This document shows, piece by piece, positions 7,872-17,797 of a DNA stretch of 64,000 nt (its first letter is position 1; every line of letters starts with the position of its first letter). A program made the translations under genes and the position numbers. The stretch is taken from assembly GCA_964446175.1 (NCBI GenBank), contig CAYUNM010000020.1, positions 1-64,000 on the forward strand, in the 5' to 3' direction. Source of the stretch: JABFXX01 sp964446175 (lineage in GTDB: Bacteria > Myxococcota_A > Polyangia > Haliangiales > Haliangiaceae). The notes beneath the pieces were generated by a model that was given only the letters and a program-made list of their open reading frames with translations, was not told where the DNA came from and searched no databases.

Positions 7872-8882
7872 TTGCTCGTGTATCGCCGTGGTGATCTGAC
7901 CCATATCGCGCGCTCCTTGCGCGTGCTCGACGAGCTGCGCGGCTTCCGGCGCGGCCGGCGCCTCGATGCGCTCGCGCGCGAGCTGCGGGCGAGCGAGCGG
8001 ACGATCCGGCGCGACCTCGCCGAGCTGCGGAGCGTGGGATTCGAGATCGAGCCGGTGCTGCTCGAGGGCCGGGCCGGCGCGCGGCTCGTCGAGAAGACGT
8101 ACTCGACGATCGCGATCACGCGGCGCGAGCGGTACACGCTGCTCGCGATCGCGAGCATGTTCGACGTGCTGCGCGGGACGCCGCTGTGGGAGGACGTGCA
8201 GAGCCTGCAGCAGAAGCTCGAGCAGCGGATGAGCGCGGAGGAGCGCGCGGAGCACGCGACGCTCGGCGACCGGTTCGCGTACGTGCCCGACGGCGGCACG
8301 AAGGCCTATGCGGGCTCCGAGGAGGTGCTCGACGCGCTGATGACCGGCGTGCTGTCGCGGCGCGTGGTGAATTTCGCGTATCGCGGCGCGCGCGGCCGCG
8401 TGAGGCGCGGGCTGATGGCGCCGCTGACGATGCTGCTGTTCAAGCACGGCCTGTATGTCATCGCGTGCGTGCTCGAGAAGCCGGGCGATGCGCCGCGGCT
8501 GCCGGCGGCCGTGTACGCGGTCGAGCGGTTCAGCGAGGCCGAGCACGTGCGCAAGGCGGCGTTCGTGCCGCCGCCGGAGTTCCGGCTCGCCGACCTGCTG
8601 CACGGCGCGTTCGGGATCCATGTCGTGGGGCCGCGGCACCGCGTCGTCGTCGAGGTATCGGCGGCGAAGGCGGGTCTCGTGCGCGCGCGTGTGTGGCACC
8701 CGGCGCAGGAGCTGGAGACGCTCGCGGATGGGCGGGTGCGGCTCGCCTTTCCATGCGCGAGCCTGGCGCCGGTCGTGTCGTGGGTGCTCGAGTGGGGGCC
8801 GCACGCGATCGCGATCGAGCCGCCGGAGCTGGTCGCCGAGATCGTGCGCGAGCTCGAGGCCGCGCGCCGGAACTACGCATAG
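7872..8882 (+). CDS. WYL-domain transcriptional regulator
   Basis: About 336 residues. An N-terminal winged HTH (SLRVLDELRGFRRGRRLDALARELRASERTIRRDLAELR) is followed by a WYL domain (VLSRRVVNFAYRGARGRVRRGLMAPL...GLYVIACV) and a WCX-like C-terminal extension. WYL proteins bind DNA and sense ligands, often nucleotides or nucleic acids. The frame stays open further upstream, but protein-like sequence begins near TTG 7872 or GTG 7878; the start is uncertain. The DUF72 gene follows after 41 bp on the same strand. Confidence 0.85.
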   Translation: MLVYRRGDLTHIARSLRVLDELRGFRRGRRLDALARELRASERTIRRDLAELRSVGFEIEPVLLEGRAGARLVEKTYSTIAITRRERYTLLAIASMFDVLRGTPLWEDVQSLQQKLEQRMSAEERAEHATLGDRFAYVPDGGTKAYAGSEEVLDALMTGVLSRRVVNFAYRGARGRVRRGLMAPLTMLLFKHGLYVIACVLEKPGDAPRLPAAVYAVERFSEAEHVRKAAFVPPPEFRLADLLHGAFGIHVVGPRHRVVVEVSAAKAGLVRARVWHPAQELETLADGRVRLAFPCASLAPVVSWVLEWGPHAIAIEPPELVAEIVRELEAARRNYA

Positions 8883-8923
8883 CTCGCAGGCCCGCCGGCA
8901 CGCCGTTCGCACCGTACGCGTGC

Positions 8924-9856
8924 GTGACGGCGCGCATACGAACCGGAACCGCGGCATGGGCCGACAAGGCGCTGGTCGACAGCGGCTGGTATCCCGCCGA
9001 CGCGCACGATCCGGAGGCGAAGCTGCGCTACTACGCATCACGATTCTCGGTCGTCGAGAACGACTCGACGTACTGGGCATTTCCCGACGAGGAACGCGTG
9101 CGGACGTGGGCGGAGCGCGCGCCCGCGGGCTTCGTGATGAACATCAAGGCGCACGCGCTGTTGACCGCGCACTACGCGGCCGCACGCGGGTTGCCACGCG
9201 ACGTTCGCGAAGGGCTCGGGGCGGAGCTGCTCGCGAAGCCGCACCTGTATCCGCGCGATCTCGGCGCGAAGCGAATGCGCGTGCTGACGCACCGGTTTCG
9301 CGACGCGCTCGCGCCGCTCGCGGACGCGGGCAAGCTCGGCGTGCTGCTGTTCCAGTTCCCGGTGTGGTTCCCGATCTCGGCGGCGCACAAGGACGATCTC
9401 GTGCAGATCCGCCATGACTTTCACGGGCTGCGCGTCGCGATCGAGCTGCGCAACGAGACGTGGATGACGCAGGACAATCGCAGCGAGACGCTCGACTTCC
9501 TCGAGAAGCACGACCTGATCTACGTGTGTGTCGACGAGCCGCAGGGGTTCGTCGCGTCGGTCCCGCCGGTGGTGGCGGCGACGAGCGACGTCGCGGTCGT
9601 TCGCATGCACGGGCGCAATCCCGAGCGCTGGCGGCAGCGCGCGGGCGGCAAGCGGCGCGGAGGGGTCGCGGGGTGGCCGTACCTCTACTCGCACGACGAG
9701 CTCGTCGACTGGGCGGCACGCATCCGCGCGATCGCGGCGCGCACGGACGAGGTCCACGTGATCTTCAGCAACGCGCCCGTGACGAACGCCGTGCGCAACG
9801 CGGAGGAGCTCGCGGAGCTGTTCTCGCGCACGCGGCGTCGCAAGCGCGCGGCCTGA
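8924..9856 (+). CDS. DUF72 (YecE-like) TIM-barrel protein
   Basis: About 310 residues matching the DUF72 pattern: an N-terminal RTGTAAWADKALVDSGWYP, then VVENDSTYWAFPDEE, GFVMNIKAH, GVLLFQFPVWF, VAIELRNETWM, CVDEPQGF and RMHGRN. The function of the family is not established; it is a predicted TIM-barrel. GTG 8924 is chosen because it places the conserved RTGTAAWA motif five residues from the start; a longer open frame exists upstream but overlaps the WYL gene. Confidence 0.88.
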   Translation: MTARIRTGTAAWADKALVDSGWYPADAHDPEAKLRYYASRFSVVENDSTYWAFPDEERVRTWAERAPAGFVMNIKAHALLTAHYAAARGLPRDVREGLGAELLAKPHLYPRDLGAKRMRVLTHRFRDALAPLADAGKLGVLLFQFPVWFPISAAHKDDLVQIRHDFHGLRVAIELRNETWMTQDNRSETLDFLEKHDLIYVCVDEPQGFVASVPPVVAATSDVAVVRMHGRNPERWRQRAGGKRRGGVAGWPYLYSHDELVDWAARIRAIAARTDEVHVIFSNAPVTNAVRNAEELAELFSRTRRRKRAA

Positions 9857-9921
9857 CTCGCGATCTTCGCAGGGACACATTCGGCGGGCCGCGGTGTTAC
9901 ATCGTACGTCCGTCCTTCCCC

Positions 9922-10398
9922 GTGTCTGTCGATTCGCACCGCTACTACACGACGTACGGGCCGATGGTCCTGCGGCGCTGCCGCAAGCTCCTCGGGGACG
10001 AGACCGCCGCACGTGATGCCATGCACGACGTCTTCGTCCAGGTCTTGAGCCACTCCGATACGCTCGCCGATCAGGCGCCGTCGTCGCTGCTGTTCCGGAT
10101 CGCGACGAACGTGTGCCTGAACCGGATCCGCACCAAGCGGCGGCGGCCGGAGGACGGCGACGACGTGCTCGGCGAGATCGCCGAGGCGACCGATCCGGCA
10201 GCGCGCAGCGCGGCGCGGGCGATGCTCGACGCGCTGTTTCGCACCGAGCCCGAGACGACCGCGCTGATCGCGGTGCTGCACCTGGTCGATCGGATGACGC
10301 TCGAGGAGGTCGCGGACGAGGTCGGCATGAGCGTCTCCGGCGTCCGCAAGCGGCTCGCACGACTACGCACGAAGCTCCACGCACTGGAGGCAGCATGA
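9922..10398 (+). CDS. ECF-type RNA polymerase sigma factor
   Basis: 158 residues. Region 2 is seen in YYTTYGPMVLRRCRKLLGDETAARDAMHDVFVQVL and the segment LLFRIATNVCLNRIRTKRRR. Region 4 is an HTH (ALIAVLHLVDRMTLEEVADEVGMSVSGVRKRLARLRTKL). It would redirect RNA polymerase to a small regulon. Its TGA overlaps the ATG of the next gene (ATGA), so it is translationally coupled to a membrane regulator, as sigma/anti-sigma pairs usually are. GTG 9922 is inferred from the onset of region 2 homology. Confidence 0.9.
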   Translation: MSVDSHRYYTTYGPMVLRRCRKLLGDETAARDAMHDVFVQVLSHSDTLADQAPSSLLFRIATNVCLNRIRTKRRRPEDGDDVLGEIAEATDPAARSAARAMLDALFRTEPETTALIAVLHLVDRMTLEEVADEVGMSVSGVRKRLARLRTKLHALEAA

Positions 10399-11129
10399 GC
10401 ACTCTTCCCGACTGGCTCGTCGAGCGCGCCGCTCTCGACGAGGTGCCGAGCGCGAGTCGCGCGCGGCTGCACCAGGCTCCGCCCGGCGAGCTCGCCGAGC
10501 GCGTCCGTGCGCTGCGCGAGGCCAACGCGCGCGAGCTCGCGGCCTATCCGCCCGGACCGGCCGTCGCGCAGATCGAGACACGGCTGCGGCGGCAACCGAA
10601 ACGAACGCGCGCCTGGATCGCGCCGCTCGTCGTCGCGGCGGGGCTCGCGGCCGCGCTGATGGTGGTCACGCGCCACGCACCGAGCGGTCCGGAGCCGGAG
10701 ACGACGCGCGTCAAGGGCGCGGCGCGGCTGCTCGTGTTCAAGCAGGTCGGCGAGCAGGCCGAGACGCTCGATGCCGATGACGTCGTGCGCGCCGGCGACG
10801 TGATCCAGCTCCGCTACAACGCCGGCGGCGCGCGCTACGGCGTGATCGCCTCGATCGACGGTAGCGGCGGCGTCACGCTGCACTTCCCGGCCAGCGAGGA
10901 TGCGCCGAACGACGTGGGCGCCGGCACGCGCACGCTGCCCGAGGCGTTCGCGCTCGACGACGCGCCGCGCTTCGAGCGGTTCTTCTTCCTCACGGCGAGC
11001 GAGCCGATCGATACGGCCGCCACGCTCGATGCGCTCCGCGCCCTCGCCCGCCGCGGCGACGCCGCCGACGCCGTGCTCGACCTCCGCCCCGGCCTTCACC
11101 AGGCCTCGCTCCGGCTGCGCAAACCATGA
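10395..11129 (+). CDS. Single-TM regulator, candidate anti-sigma factor with DUF4384-like periplasmic domain
   Basis: A 244-residue protein. The N-terminal ~70 cytoplasmic residues are helical and charged and lack the HxxxCxxC zinc motif of classical anti-sigma domains. One TM helix lies at about 73-92 (AWIAPLVVAAGLAAALMVV). The periplasmic part (VVRAGDVIQLRYNAGGARYG...GGVTLHFPA...FFFLTASEPIDT) resembles the DUF4384 domain often linked to bacterial caspases. It overlaps both neighbours by 4 bp. The anti-sigma role is inferred from position only. Confidence 0.7.
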   Translation: MSTLPDWLVERAALDEVPSASRARLHQAPPGELAERVRALREANARELAAYPPGPAVAQIETRLRRQPKRTRAWIAPLVVAAGLAAALMVVTRHAPSGPEPETTRVKGAARLLVFKQVGEQAETLDADDVVRAGDVIQLRYNAGGARYGVIASIDGSGGVTLHFPASEDAPNDVGAGTRTLPEAFALDDAPRFERFFFLTASEPIDTAATLDALRALARRGDAADAVLDLRPGLHQASLRLRKP

Positions 11130-12805
11130 GGACCGCCATGACCATCCGCTCCATCGTTTGCACGCTGTTCCTGCTCGCGTCGGTCGCGCACGCCACGCCG
11201 ACGCAGCCGCTGCGCCGGTTCGCGCTCGTCATCGGCAGCAACGGAGGTGCCGGCGAGCGCGAGCAGCTGCGCTACGCGGGCCACGACGCGTCCAGCGTCG
11301 CCGATGTGTTGCGGCAGCTCGGCGGCGTCAACCAGCCGGATCTCGCGCTACTCCACGAGCCGGATCGCGCGGCGCTCGACGGCGCGTTCGACGCGATCAG
11401 CCAGCGCGTCCGCGACGAGCGCAAGCCGGGACAGCGCGTCGAGCTGGTCGTCTACTACTCCGGCCACGCCGACGAGACCGGCATCCTGATCGGCGGCGGG
11501 CGCTACGAGTACGCGAAGCTGCGCGAGCGGATCCGCGCGGTGCCTGCGGACGTTCGGATCGCGATCGTCGATTCGTGCGCGTCGGGCAGCTTCACGCGGA
11601 TCAAGGGTGGCACGAAGATGCCGCCGTTCCTGCGCGATAGCTCGAACCAGGTCGAGGGCTTCGCGTTCCTGTCGTCGAGCTCCGCCGACGAGGACGCGCA
11701 GGAGTCCGACAAGATCGGCGCGTCGTTCTTCACGTACTTCTTCGTCGCGGCGCTGCGCGGCGCCGCCGATCGCAACCACGACGGCAAGATCACGCTCAGC
11801 GAGGCCTACCAGTTCTCGTACGAGATGACGCTCGGCCGCACGCAGAACACGCTGCACGGCCCGCAGCACCCCGCGTACGACATGCACCTCTCCGGCACCG
11901 GCGACGTCGTGATCACGGATCTGCGCAGCACCGAGTCGTCGCTCGTGCTGCCGGGGCCGCTGCACGGGCACCTCGTGATCGTCGACGGCAGCGGGCGCGT
12001 CGCCGTCGAGCTGACGAAGGAAGCGGGCGATCCGCTCGTGCTCGCGCTGCCGAACGACACCTACTCCGTCCACGTGACGAACCGCGCCGGCGAGCTCGTC
12101 GCGAAGATCACGCTCGATCACGAGGGCCGCATCGAGCTGCAGAGCGATTCGCTGCACCGCGCGACGCCCGAGGACACCGTCGCGCGCGGCGTGGTGGTCG
12201 ACGACGGCGACGACGATGATGACGACGACGATCAGCGCTCGCCCTGGTACCGCGAATTCACGGGCAGCTTCGGCGGCGGCCTGCGCGTCGAGCGCCCGCA
12301 GCACCCGATGGGCTTCGATGCGCTGCTGTCGCTCGGCGGCACCGAGCGCGAGGTGCGCGGCAACCCGGTCGTGGGCGTCGCGGAGACCGGCGACCTCTCC
12401 GTCGGCCTGACGCTCGGCGACAACACGCACTTCGCGTACAGCGCGAGCCTCGGCTTCGGCCCCGGCGTGTTCATCGGCGACAACCTGCAGATCGGCGCGA
12501 CCGTCGGCTTCGGCTGCTCGGGCATCACCGGCGGCGTGCTCGGCTTCGGCTGGACGATCCCGACGGAGATCTTCGCGGTGCTCGAGCTATCGCCCGAGAT
12601 CCGGCCGGTCGCGTACTTCCGCCAGAGCTACGTGCTCGACAACGACATGCGCCAGAACGGCAGCAAGCTCGCGCGCTGGGGCGACGAGTCGGAGGCCGGC
12701 GCGGGCCTCAAGTTCTCCGGCCACCTCGATGGCTTCTTCTACGGCAGCCTGCGCGAGATGCAGGGCGAGCGCTACTGGGGCTTCGGCATCGGCGCCGTGC
12801 TCTAG
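11126..12805 (+). CDS. Exported caspase-family (C14) protease with acidic linker and beta-barrel-like C-terminus
   Basis: 559 residues. A signal peptide is seen (MTIRSIVCTLFLLASVAHA after an initial MRTA). The caspase-like fold covers about residues 30-280, starting RRFALVIGSNGGAG, with catalytic His114 (YYSGHADE) and Cys151 (IVDSCASGSF) and a dehydrated-loop region SSSSADEDAQES. A beta-sandwich-like segment and an acidic run of Asp residues near 358-368 follow. The last ~180 residues alternate Gly/aromatic/polar residues (FGGGLRVERP...GFGIGAVL), resembling an outer-membrane barrel. It is coupled to the upstream regulator by ATGA, so expression is likely tied to the ECF sigma factor. Confidence 0.85.
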   Translation: MRTAMTIRSIVCTLFLLASVAHATPTQPLRRFALVIGSNGGAGEREQLRYAGHDASSVADVLRQLGGVNQPDLALLHEPDRAALDGAFDAISQRVRDERKPGQRVELVVYYSGHADETGILIGGGRYEYAKLRERIRAVPADVRIAIVDSCASGSFTRIKGGTKMPPFLRDSSNQVEGFAFLSSSSADEDAQESDKIGASFFTYFFVAALRGAADRNHDGKITLSEAYQFSYEMTLGRTQNTLHGPQHPAYDMHLSGTGDVVITDLRSTESSLVLPGPLHGHLVIVDGSGRVAVELTKEAGDPLVLALPNDTYSVHVTNRAGELVAKITLDHEGRIELQSDSLHRATPEDTVARGVVVDDGDDDDDDDDQRSPWYREFTGSFGGGLRVERPQHPMGFDALLSLGGTEREVRGNPVVGVAETGDLSVGLTLGDNTHFAYSASLGFGPGVFIGDNLQIGATVGFGCSGITGGVLGFGWTIPTEIFAVLELSPEIRPVAYFRQSYVLDNDMRQNGSKLARWGDESEAGAGLKFSGHLDGFFYGSLREMQGERYWGFGIGAVL

Positions 12806-12817
12806 CGTCGCTAGAGC
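12799..12817. repeat. Inverted repeat covering the stop codons of two convergent genes
   Basis: GCTCTAG (12799-12805) and CTAGAGC (12811-12817) form a perfect 7-bp stem with loop CGTCG. The left arm ends in the TAG of the caspase gene and the right arm starts with the reverse TAG of the lysozyme-like gene. No T-run follows on either strand, so intrinsic termination is uncertain. Confidence 0.6.
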
Positions 12818-13530
12818 GGATACTCGCCGTTGCACGGGTCCGGATCGCTGTAGCGATCGACCCACGAGCCGCCCGAGCACTGGTACCAGTTGTCGTCGGA
12901 GGCGGACTGGACGCAGGCGTTCTGGGGCATCTCGCGGCCGAGCGTCGAGGAGTAGCAGGTCGTCGACGGCGTCGGCGCGGGCGTGCTCGTCGAGCTGCCG
13001 TACGCGGCGAGCACCTGGTTCGCGTACTGGACGCGCTTGGTCGCGGCGCACGTGCCGCAGATCTCGTACTTGCTCTGGAACGCGTAGACCGCGCTCGAGA
13101 TCGTCGACGCCGAGCGCAGCGACGACAGGCCGTAGTCCGGATACGTCGAGAGCTCGTACCAGATGAAGTCGAGCTGGACCTGGAGGTTCGTGCGCGAGGC
13201 GCCGCGCGCGGCCGCGAACGACGTGACGTTGTCACCGCTGCTGCGGTCCCAGCGGCCGCCGACCGACCACTGCGCGATGCCGCGGCCCGGGCCGCCGCCG
13301 TACTCGACCGCCGTCGGGACCACGCTCGACTCCTGCATCAGGTTGCCGACGATCGCGGCCGACTGCACGCTCGTCAGCCCCTTGCCGACGAAGTACTGGA
13401 ACGCGATGCGCTCGTTGTTCGTGAGCGCGTGGTTCGACAGGTCGGGGCCGCCTTCGGGCTCGGTTCCGATCACGTCGACGTCAGCCGTGCAGGCGGAGAG
13501 GATCAGGAAGACCGCGATGAGACTGCGCAT
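12811..13530 (-). CDS. Lipoprotein with phage-tail-type lysozyme domain
   Basis: 239 residues with lipoprotein signal MRSLIAVFLILSACTADVD (lipobox LSAC). The domain from about residue 45 reads NNERIAFQYFVGKGLTSVQS, then IVGNLMQESSVV and GRGIAQWSVGGRWD, with a Glu in NLMQES placed like the catalytic acid of Phage_lysozyme2 proteins; it should cleave peptidoglycan. The C-terminal 60 residues are Cys-rich (CYSS...NACVQS...YQCSGGSW) and resemble a small carbohydrate-binding or disulfide module. An in-frame ATG at 13557 is possible, but the signal peptide favours 13530. Confidence 0.8.
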   Translation of the reverse strand: MRSLIAVFLILSACTADVDVIGTEPEGGPDLSNHALTNNERIAFQYFVGKGLTSVQSAAIVGNLMQESSVVPTAVEYGGGPGRGIAQWSVGGRWDRSSGDNVTSFAAARGASRTNLQVQLDFIWYELSTYPDYGLSSLRSASTISSAVYAFQSKYEICGTCAATKRVQYANQVLAAYGSSTSTPAPTPSTTCYSSTLGREMPQNACVQSASDDNWYQCSGGSWVDRYSDPDPCNGEYPL

Positions 13531-13641
13531 GTGCAACCCGCATCGAGCAACGGTCATGCCCGCGTAACCGCGTGGAGTTGCACAAGTTGCCGGGCCTCGT
13601 GGGGGCCTGGACCTCCCACTGCCCACGGGTGTTGTCACCGG

Positions 13642-15141
13642 CTACTCGAGTAGCCGCCACGCCGCGATCTCGCCGCCGGCGTCCGGCGCGTCGATCACGC
13701 CGTTCTCGATCGCGGAGTCGTCGCTCTCCGGCTCGCACAGGTACACGGCGATCGCGCCCAGCGGATGATCGGTGCGCACGAGGCGGTGACCGTCCGGAAC
13801 CGTACGCGTCGCGCGCCGCCACTCGACGTGCACATCGCCCACGCTCGCCGACTCGAGGATCTTGCGACCACCTTCGCTGCCGAAGCCGGTGACGGTGGCG
13901 ATCTCGACGCTTCGTTCCCCGGAGATCGCCTCGCTCGGCAGGCCATGGCGCGCGAGGTGCTCCGCGAGCGCGGCCGGCACGAGGTAGCCCGGCGGCCGCG
14001 CGACCAGCTTCGTGCCCTCGAACTTGCCGAAGTAGCGCACGCTGACCTCGCTCGGCGCCCCGTCGGGCGTGCGCGGCGTGCGCGTCGGGATCGCGAGCGG
14101 CTGGTCGAAGGCGTCGAGGCGGTAGCGCACGGCGATCTGATCGCGCGGCGCGCGGCTCGCGGCGACGACCTGCATGACCTCGTCGCGATGCGCGGCCACG
14201 TGGCGCAGCGCCTCGAGCAGCGTCGCGTAGGTCGTGCGCACGCGCTCGGGGAACTCGAGGTACGAGTAGCACTCGAGCAGCAGATCGAGGCGGTTCGTCA
14301 GCCCGCGGTAGTTGCTGCCGAAGCGCGGATGATGCGTGTACGTCATCCAGCCTTCGCGCACGGGGGCGTGCGGGTCGGCGTCGCGGTTGGCGTCGAGCGA
14401 GCGCTCGTCCTCGACGAAGTTGCCGTACCAGCCGGCGATCACCTGGTGCTCGCGCGCGAGCGCGGCCTGCACGGCCGGCATCATCTGCTCGCGCATGTAG
14501 ACGATCGGCTCGGCACGCCCCGAGGCGATCGTGTGCGGCACGTCGTACGTCATCTGCATGCGGTGAACGCTGCCGTTCGTCGCGTGCGTGTCGATCGTCA
14601 GGTCGGGCTGCCACACCTGGCACACGCGCGACTGCAGCGCGCGCATCTCGGCCGCCTCCTGCCGCATGTAGTCGCGGTTGAGGTTGATGCCCTTCGCGTT
14701 GACGCGCGTGCCGACGAGCTCGGGCCCGATCTGGCCGTGCAGCTTCGGCAGGTCGAGGCGGCGGTTCGCCGGATCGACGGCGTCGTTGCCGTCGGGGTTG
14801 AACAGCGGCACGAACACGAGCGTCATCTGCGCGAGCAGCTCGCTGCCCTGCTGCTGCAGATCGCGCATCAGCATCATGCTCGCTTCCTTGCCCTCGACCT
14901 CGCCGGCGTGGATGCCGTTGATGACGAGGACCACGGGCACGCCGGCGCGCCGCGCCTCCTCCGGCGTCTTCACGCCGTGCGCGCTCATCACGACCAGCGG
15001 CAGGTCGCGCCCGCCCGGGCTCGTGCCGAACGACGACAGCGCGAGGTGCCGCTTGTCGACCGCGGCGAGGAACTCCATGACGTGACGGTGGAGCGAGGTC
15101 TCCCGGTAGCCGGTGGCCTCCGCACGGGTCTGCGGCTGCAT
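13642..15141 (-). CDS. M14-family zinc carboxypeptidase
   Basis: About 499 residues. The zinc motif HAGEVEG (His78, Glu81) sits after VVLVINGI. FVPLFNPDGND, GINLNRDY and the third-ligand region TIDTHATNGS follow, all characteristic of peptidase family M14 (carboxypeptidase A class). No clear signal peptide is seen, so location is uncertain. About 150 C-terminal residues form an additional beta-rich domain. ATG 15141 is preferred; a GTG at 15156 adds five residues. Confidence 0.87.
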   Translation of the reverse strand: MQPQTRAEATGYRETSLHRHVMEFLAAVDKRHLALSSFGTSPGGRDLPLVVMSAHGVKTPEEARRAGVPVVLVINGIHAGEVEGKEASMMLMRDLQQQGSELLAQMTLVFVPLFNPDGNDAVDPANRRLDLPKLHGQIGPELVGTRVNAKGINLNRDYMRQEAAEMRALQSRVCQVWQPDLTIDTHATNGSVHRMQMTYDVPHTIASGRAEPIVYMREQMMPAVQAALAREHQVIAGWYGNFVEDERSLDANRDADPHAPVREGWMTYTHHPRFGSNYRGLTNRLDLLLECYSYLEFPERVRTTYATLLEALRHVAAHRDEVMQVVAASRAPRDQIAVRYRLDAFDQPLAIPTRTPRTPDGAPSEVSVRYFGKFEGTKLVARPPGYLVPAALAEHLARHGLPSEAISGERSVEIATVTGFGSEGGRKILESASVGDVHVEWRRATRTVPDGHRLVRTDHPLGAIAVYLCEPESDDSAIENGVIDAPDAGGEIAAWRLLE

Positions 15142-15232
15142 GCCCTCTCGTACCACCCAAGTTCCTGAAATGGCGATGAAACAAAAGTTTTATGCGACCG
15201 GTCGGGCCTTTCGTGTTCTACAGCCTGCCCCC

Positions 15233-15592
15233 ATGCGCGCAATCGTCTTCGCCCTCGCCCTGATCGCCGCCTGCGCGCCGACCGCGCAGCGTCAGTGTCA
15301 CAAGAGCAGCAAGGCCGATGGAGTCGGTCCCGACGGCGAGCTGCACTACCCCGAGGTCTGCACCGCGCAGACCACGCCGCCGCCCGCGCACGTCGCGGCG
15401 CCCAAGCAGGTCGCCCACGCGCCGACCAAGCTCGATGCGCTGCGCCCCGATGCTCCCGAGCCGTGCCGCGATTACGCGCGCGATCGCTGCAAAGCGAACG
15501 ACGGCTGCGACGACGCGATCAAGATCGCGAACACCCTGACGACGAAGAAGCGCGCCTACGCGCAGTGCATGAAGCTGCTCGCGGGCCGCTAG
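15233..15592 (+). CDS. Small cysteine-containing lipoprotein
   Basis: 119 residues with lipoprotein signal MRAIVFALALIAACAP (lipobox LIAAC region). The mature part has a Pro/Ala-rich linker and a C-terminal four-cysteine segment (PCRDYARDRCKANDGCDD...YAQCMKLL) that probably folds with two disulfides. Family unknown. Its TAG overlaps the reverse stop of the convergent TPR gene by sharing CTAG at 15589-15592. The upstream 90 bp is notably A/T-rich (GATGAAACAAAAGTTTTATG), a likely promoter region. Confidence 0.65.
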   Translation: MRAIVFALALIAACAPTAQRQCHKSSKADGVGPDGELHYPEVCTAQTTPPPAHVAAPKQVAHAPTKLDALRPDAPEPCRDYARDRCKANDGCDDAIKIANTLTTKKRAYAQCMKLLAGR

Positions 15593-16519
15593 AATCGCCC
15601 GGCGATCGCGAGCGAGCGATCGGTTGCCGTGATCGTCGCCGGCGCGCCCGCCCACCACATCACCACCGCGCCGACGAGCGCCGCGCCACCGACGCCGAAC
15701 ATCACCTCGCTCGCCAGCGCATCCTGCTGCGCCGAATGGTTGAGCGCGCGCGCGTGCGGATCGCTGCACACGGTGCCGGGACACAGCGCGTTCGCCTGGC
15801 GATCGAGATCCTTTGCCTCGAGGCCCCAGCGGATGCCGCCCGCGATCCCGACGAGCCCCACCGCGGCCGTGCCGAGCGACACCTCGCGCAGCGTCGTGAA
15901 GCGCGACGGCGGCGCGGCCTCCTCGGCGGGCTCCTCGTGCACCGGTGCTGGCAACGGCGGCGGCGGCGCGATGCGGTCCAAGCGCGGCACGACGAGGCGC
16001 TGCTTCTCGCCCTCGCCGGCGATGTCGACGTTCGTGCGCCACGGCTGATACCCGTCCGCGCTGCCGACGATCTCGTGCCGCCCCGCATCGAGCGGCACGC
16101 CCTGCGCCCACCGCGCGAGCTCGACCGGGACGCCGTCGCGCGCGATCGCGAGTCCGGGCACGCGATCCGCATCGCCGATCGTGATCGTCACATACGACAG
16201 CCGCGGCTCGAGGGCGGCCGCGCGCTGGCGAGCGACCGGCTCGCGATTGTCGTGCTTGTCGCGCGCCGTCGCGGCGGCATCGGTGAACGCCTCCCACGCC
16301 GTCGCGAGCTGCCCGTTCTTCTCGCGGCAGTCGCCGACGTTGAGCAGCGTGCCGACGCTCTCGTCGAGCCGCGCCGACGCCTCGAGCTTCTCGCACGCCT
16401 CCGCGACCTTGCCCTCCTTGAGCAGCCGCCGCCCCTCGCGAAACAGCGCCTCGGCATCGACCACGGCGGGCTGTGCACTCGCGATGCTGCCGAGCAGCGC
16501 GACGATCACGAACGAACGA

Positions 16520-16533
<14 letters not shown>
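15589..16533 (-). CDS. Exported TPR/PEGA-type protein
   Basis: 314 residues. Signal peptide (FVIVALLGSIASA), then TPR-like helices (ALFREGRRLLKEGKVAEACEKLEASARLDES...LLNVGDCREKNGQLATAWEAF), a PEGA-like beta-domain (VPLDAGRHEIVGSADGYQPW) and one or two C-terminal TM helices (VSLGTAAVGLVGIAGGIRW; VMFGVGGAALVGAVVMWWAG). This architecture is common in myxobacteria beside Hanks kinases. Its start overlaps the end of the kinase gene by 14 bp, so it is the last gene of that operon and may scaffold or receive the kinase signal (inference). Confidence 0.8.
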
Positions 16534-17793
<1,260 letters not shown>

Positions 17794-17797
<4 letters not shown>

